From contig DJEL01000057.1 in NCBI GenBank assembly GCA_002432425.1, positions 13,400 through 77,399 of the forward strand: a stretch of DNA of 64,000 nucleotides. The letters are read 5' to 3'. The stretch's first letter is position 1. The number at the start of each line of letters is the position of its first letter. Source of the DNA: Lachnospiraceae bacterium UBA5899 (GTDB lineage Bacteria > Bacillota > Clostridia > Lachnospirales > Lachnospiraceae). Both the position numbers and the translations under genes were made by a program. Positions 61,863 to 64,000 of this stretch are shown here, piece after piece. Below the pieces are notes generated by a model. That model had not been told where the DNA came from and ran no database searches. It was given only the letters and a program-made list of their open reading frames with translations.

Positions 61863-62084
61863 TCATAATGTTGAGCAATCATTCAAAAACTCTTCAAACT
61901 GTCTTCGCTTAATTAGAGCTTTATTTCCTACAAATAACACAAATTCCGAATCTGGATACATATCAATCAATGTTCGAATTTTCTTCTCGCCAATGTGATA
62001 ATATTCAGCTGCTTCATATATGCTTAACAAGTACCTCTCCCAAACCGGAATCGTCGTTGAAAATTCTGATACTCCCTCTTCCAT
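61863..62084 (-). CDS. xis: Tn916-type excisionase
   Basis: The product of 73 residues contains IPVWERYLLSIYEAAEYYHIGEKKIRTLI...IKRRQFEEFL, matching Tn916 Xis ([28 protein letters not shown]) in order and spacing. A winged-helix DNA-bending protein. The ATG at 62084 is taken over a TTG at 62087; it lies directly behind the original pemK frame's stop. Confidence 0.92.
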   Translation of the reverse strand: MEEGVSEFSTTIPVWERYLLSIYEAAEYYHIGEKKIRTLIDMYPDSEFVLFVGNKALIKRRQFEEFLNDCSTL

Positions 62085-62087
62085 CAA

Positions 62088-62458
62088 CTACACCCCCAGT
62101 TCCAGCTGCCTCTTCAAAATCGTATTTACAACATTAATCGCCTCTTCGCTAATAATATTACCCGCCAGTGAAATTATCTGTTCCGCATCAATCGTGCAGA
62201 TTTGCTCTGCCATAAATACGGTATTTTTTTTAAAAACCCCTTCACATCATCGGGTTTTACAGTAAAATGAACCGGAAAATCAGCTTTTTCATATTGGGCA
62301 GTACCTGGAATCACTGTGTATACCGGAGCATGCTTATTTGCTCTGTCACAACTTACTACGATACAAGGTCTACACCCCGACTGAATATGTCCCTTTTTTG
62401 CACCCAAATCGACCCATACAATACTGTTCCTTCTTATATTTTTATCCTGTCTTCTCAT
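62088..62458 (-). pseudogene. PemK/MazF-family toxin gene with frameshift at an eight-A tract
   Basis: The frame from 62458 reads MRRQDKNIRRNSIVWVDLG...SGCRPCIVVSCDRANKHAPVYTVIPGTAQYEKADFPVHF to GFLKK, then ends after 94 residues at 62174 in unrelated sequence. Shifting by one base at the A8 run (62224-62231) restores KNTVFMAEQICTIDAEQIISLAGNI...LKRQLELGV to a stop at 62088, a normal PemK C-terminus (123 residues) ending right before xis. The tract contains A AAA AAA, a known slippery heptamer, so a programmed -1 shift, phase variation or simple decay are all possible. No antitoxin gene is recognised. The start overlaps the previous gene by four bases. Confidence 0.85.
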
Positions 62459-62880
62459 ACTTCAACCTCCAATTTTTTCTTAGGTGGTTCATACAGATAA
62501 AGATACTGCTCTTTTTCATCAACAGTAATTATCCTAAAGCCGTGTTCCTTTACAAGACCAACCTTATAATAGGCATCTGCCACACCTGATGATATTGCAT
62601 CCATATTCACAGCAACTATTGCGTCAGCTTTACCTGCCTTCATGTATGCAATCGCTCTATAAAACATCTGATTTCTTACACCGACTCCCATAATACCTCT
62701 TCTAATAATCTTCTTAGGAATCAGATTGTTTCGCTTAGTAAATTCATTTATCCTATTTAATTGCTTTTGCTCCTTCTTCTCCGCTATATATTCATCATGT
62801 TCTTCGTCCGAAGACAAGAAAACTATACACTTCAATGGCACATTCGAAATAGGTTTGTAATTTCTGTTACTTCTTCTCAT
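62455..62880 (-). CDS. Resolvase-like domain protein, probably catalytically inactive
   Basis: The 141-residue protein has the alpha/beta pattern of a serine recombinase N-terminal domain: EKKEQKQLNRINEFTKRNNLI and AGKADAIVAVNMDAISSGVADAYYKVGLVKEHGFRIITVDE (compare GKIDAIIVKDLSRLSRN). The catalytic YxRxS of the family is not visible and there is no C-terminal DNA-binding part. It is common in Clostridial integrative elements, function unknown. Confidence 0.7.
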   Translation of the reverse strand: MRRSNRNYKPISNVPLKCIVFLSSDEEHDEYIAEKKEQKQLNRINEFTKRNNLIPKKIIRRGIMGVGVRNQMFYRAIAYMKAGKADAIVAVNMDAISSGVADAYYKVGLVKEHGFRIITVDEKEQYLYLYEPPKKKLEVEV

Positions 62881-63270
62881 TTAACTCGCCTTCCCTTCCT
62901 TATTCATCAACATCCCATCCATCAGCAATAAGCATGCATTTTTCAAATATTCCTGCTCTTCTTTTGATAGAAGAGATAACTTTTGGCTAAAAACATCAGT
63001 CTTGGGAATTGACGGTTCAATCGCTAAAACTCTGTCAGCATTAACCTCAAATACTTCCATAATCTTAAATAAAACTTCCAGGCTGAATTTCCTCTGACCT
63101 TGTTCAATTAGAGAATAATGAATCACACTCAAATCCAACTTTTCAGCTGTCTGTGATTGGGTAAGATGTCTTTCCGTCCTTAATTCTCTCAATACATCAC
63201 CAACAGCGTATTTATCATATTTAAGCATAGTCGCTCTTTTTTCTGTATTGCTTTCAACATGCTTTACCAT
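62881..63270 (-). CDS. XRE family transcriptional regulator
   Basis: A Cro/CI-type HTH (VGDVLRELRTERHLTQSQTAEKLDLSVIHYSLIEQGQRKFSLEVLFKIMEVFEV) occupies residues 23-80, followed by a C-terminal helical tail. ATG at 63270 is chosen because AAGGTGG is six bases before it; it overlaps the stop of the previous gene. It is the likely regulator of the element's int/xis transcript, and may act at the palindrome at 63880-63897. Confidence 0.85.
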   Translation of the reverse strand: MVKHVESNTEKRATMLKYDKYAVGDVLRELRTERHLTQSQTAEKLDLSVIHYSLIEQGQRKFSLEVLFKIMEVFEVNADRVLAIEPSIPKTDVFSQKLSLLSKEEQEYLKNACLLLMDGMLMNKEGKAS

Positions 63271-63452
63271 CAATAGCCACCTTCTCTCTTTGCTCTGGCA
63301 AGAGCCTCTATTGCCTCTTCCTCCGTAGGATAATTACCATTCTCATACTGGTCATAAACATTCACGCCGTCGTAATCTATGGCAATATACATTTTGTATT
63401 CCGGCAGGTAGAGAAGATTCTCTACCTCGCCATTGTGAAAGCTATTTAACAT
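63270..63452 (-). CDS. Small acidic hypothetical protein of the mobile module
   Basis: The 60-residue product (LNSFHNGEVENLLYLPEYKMYIAIDYDGVNVYDQYENGNYPTEEEAIEALARAKREGGY) has no membrane helix and no motif I recognise. The ATG at 63452 has GGAGG six bases upstream, in preference to 63470. It overlaps its upstream neighbour by seven bases and its downstream XRE gene by one, so it is part of a tightly coupled operon. Confidence 0.65.
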   Translation of the reverse strand: MLNSFHNGEVENLLYLPEYKMYIAIDYDGVNVYDQYENGNYPTEEEAIEALARAKREGGY

Positions 63453-63847
63453 CCCGCACCTCCGTCCCAAGGTTCCGGTGCTTCGTTCATCTCTTTATCA
63501 GCCTCAACGCTCACAACATGGATCTGAACCTTATTGTCACTCGCAAACTGCATGAACGAAATCAAGTCCTCCATATCTTCCGAAATGTCATCAAAACTTC
63601 TTATAAACAAATGATTAATGATGGACATCTCCATTGCCTTGTAAACATCATCAAGCTGCGGTCTGTCAATATCTCTGCTGCCACCTCTGTCTACATCCAC
63701 ACACAATATTTCGCATCCTTCTTCATCTCCAGCTGCAATCATCCTCTCACAGAAATCCATTACCTTATGCTCTGCTTTTCTGGATTTGATGAATCCTACT
63801 GCCAAGTTACCATTTTCATGTTTCATAAAATTCTTATAGTTCTTCAT
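63446..63847 (-). CDS. Second resolvase-like domain protein, degenerate active site
   Basis: The 133-residue protein resembles the serine recombinase catalytic fold: VDVDRGGSRDIDRPQLDDVYKAMEMSIINHLFIRSFDDISEDMEDLISFMQFASDNKVQIHVVSVE. Where active enzymes have YxRxS, it has GFIKSRKAE, so both catalytic Arg and Ser positions differ. It has no DNA-binding region. Its leader contains the alternating half-sites described separately; the start ATG is at 63847. Confidence 0.7.
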   Translation of the reverse strand: MKNYKNFMKHENGNLAVGFIKSRKAEHKVMDFCERMIAAGDEEGCEILCVDVDRGGSRDIDRPQLDDVYKAMEMSIINHLFIRSFDDISEDMEDLISFMQFASDNKVQIHVVSVEADKEMNEAPEPWDGGAGC

Positions 63848-63851
63848 TTTC

Positions 63852-63915
63852 GTATCACCTTTCCTTTTTCAAATTTGGTGATACAAGCGCTTGTATCTGT
63901 ACCTTTCTTCGATAC
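63852..63915 (-). promoter_or_regulatory. Leader with alternating GTATC/GATAC half-sites and an 18-bp palindrome
   Basis: GATACAAGCGCTTGTATC at 63880-63897 is a perfect 18-base palindrome. Its GTATC is also part of GTATCACC, which pairs with GGTGATAC (minus strand; 63877-63884 with 63852-63859), a hairpin that covers the ribosome binding site AAAGG. A further GTATC lies at 63911-63915. The palindrome suits an XRE-type repressor, and the overlapping stems suit an RNA switch; both readings are possible. Confidence 0.7.
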
Positions 63916-63921
63916 ATCCTT

Positions 63922-63950
63922 ATTGTATATGGGAAACAAAAGAGATTGAA
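63922..63950 (-). promoter_or_regulatory. Promoter of the mobile module's regulatory operon
   Basis: On the minus strand TTCAAT (63945-63950) and TACAAT (63922-63927) are 17 bases apart, placing the transcript start about 63915, just upstream of the alternating half-sites. The last 50 bases of the window are non-coding with GGGGCTGTCGCAT near the end. Confidence 0.6.
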
Positions 63951-64000
63951 TAGAATGGTATTCCGGGTTTCGAGAAAATGGGGCTGTCGCATTAGCAAAT

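Larger units (their letters stand above)
60413..64000. mobile_element. Integrase end of a Tn916-family integrative element, continuing past the window
   Basis: int and xis are both close to the Tn916 types, and are followed by toxin, resolvase-domain, XRE and small genes typical of Clostridial integrative elements. The end lies between the phosphatase ribosome binding site (about 60405) and the repeats at 60470, but cannot be set exactly without the other end. The upstream stretch of the element is outside the window. Its AT content is clearly higher than the chromosome's, a sign of transfer. Confidence 0.85.

Overview
This window is about 60 kb of chromosome from a Gram-positive anaerobe, followed by the end of an integrative element. 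Gene content points to the Lachnospiraceae or a close Clostridia relative: DUF4317 and DUF6106-like proteins, a glnA-ANTAR pair, a PurO-type IMP cyclohydrolase next to a stand-alone AICAR formyltransferase, glutaminyl-tRNA synthetase, biotin uptake through BioY, a DUF368 lipid carrier protein, and AGGAGG-type ribosome binding sites. I did not recognise any rRNA, tRNA or CRISPR array.

Layout. 1-5.4 kb: a truncated DUF1538 membrane protein, DUF4317, DegV, an unusual DHFR-ArgC fusion, a structured spacer and an acidic membrane-anchored protein. 5.5-14.2 kb: a tightly packed minus-strand series that starts at a ZTP riboswitch and runs purO-type IMP cyclohydrolase, AICAR formyltransferase, DHH phosphoesterase, a membrane TIR/beta-propeller receptor, glnS and DUF2225. 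14.2-24.9 kb: a PocR-GAF-PAS-GGDEF-EAL protein, bioY and birA with a perfect biotin operator between them, guaB, an ECF sigma/anti-sigma pair and a small alarmone synthetase. 25-34.7 kb: sugar metabolism (LacX-type epimerase, ManA, GH36 with a divergent AraC regulator), a heterodimeric ABC exporter and a LytTR regulator. 34.7-45.9 kb: dapF, glnA with its ANTAR protein, hslO, a methyltransferase, DUF368, hisC, a large Cys/His- and Gly-rich surface protein, a glycosyltransferase and a cytidylate-kinase-like protein. 45.9-52.6 kb: an amino-acid ABC transporter joined to a HutF-like deaminase, an M20 amidohydrolase, an RpiR regulator and HutD, with two attenuator-like leaders. 52.8-60.4 kb: a 38-residue membrane protein, an ABC-F ATPase, a beta-lactamase-fold hydrolase, a complex palindromic repeat, a GH31 glycosidase, PAP2, a P-loop protein and a low-molecular-weight tyrosine phosphatase. 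60.4-64 kb: the integrase end of a Tn916-type element (int, xis, a frameshifted PemK toxin gene, two resolvase-domain proteins and a XRE regulator), which runs off the window.

The least ordinary items are: (1) the TIR-transmembrane-propeller receptor coupled by overlap to a DHH phosphoesterase inside a ZTP-riboswitch-led series; (2) the gap-free DHFR-ArgC fusion; (3) a HutD/HutF/M20/RpiR/ABC locus lacking the rest of histidine catabolism; (4) a PemK gene broken at an eight-A slippery tract; and (5) a leader with four alternating GTATC/GATAC half-sites at the start of the mobile module. Functions are assigned from motifs and remembered family features; no database search was run.
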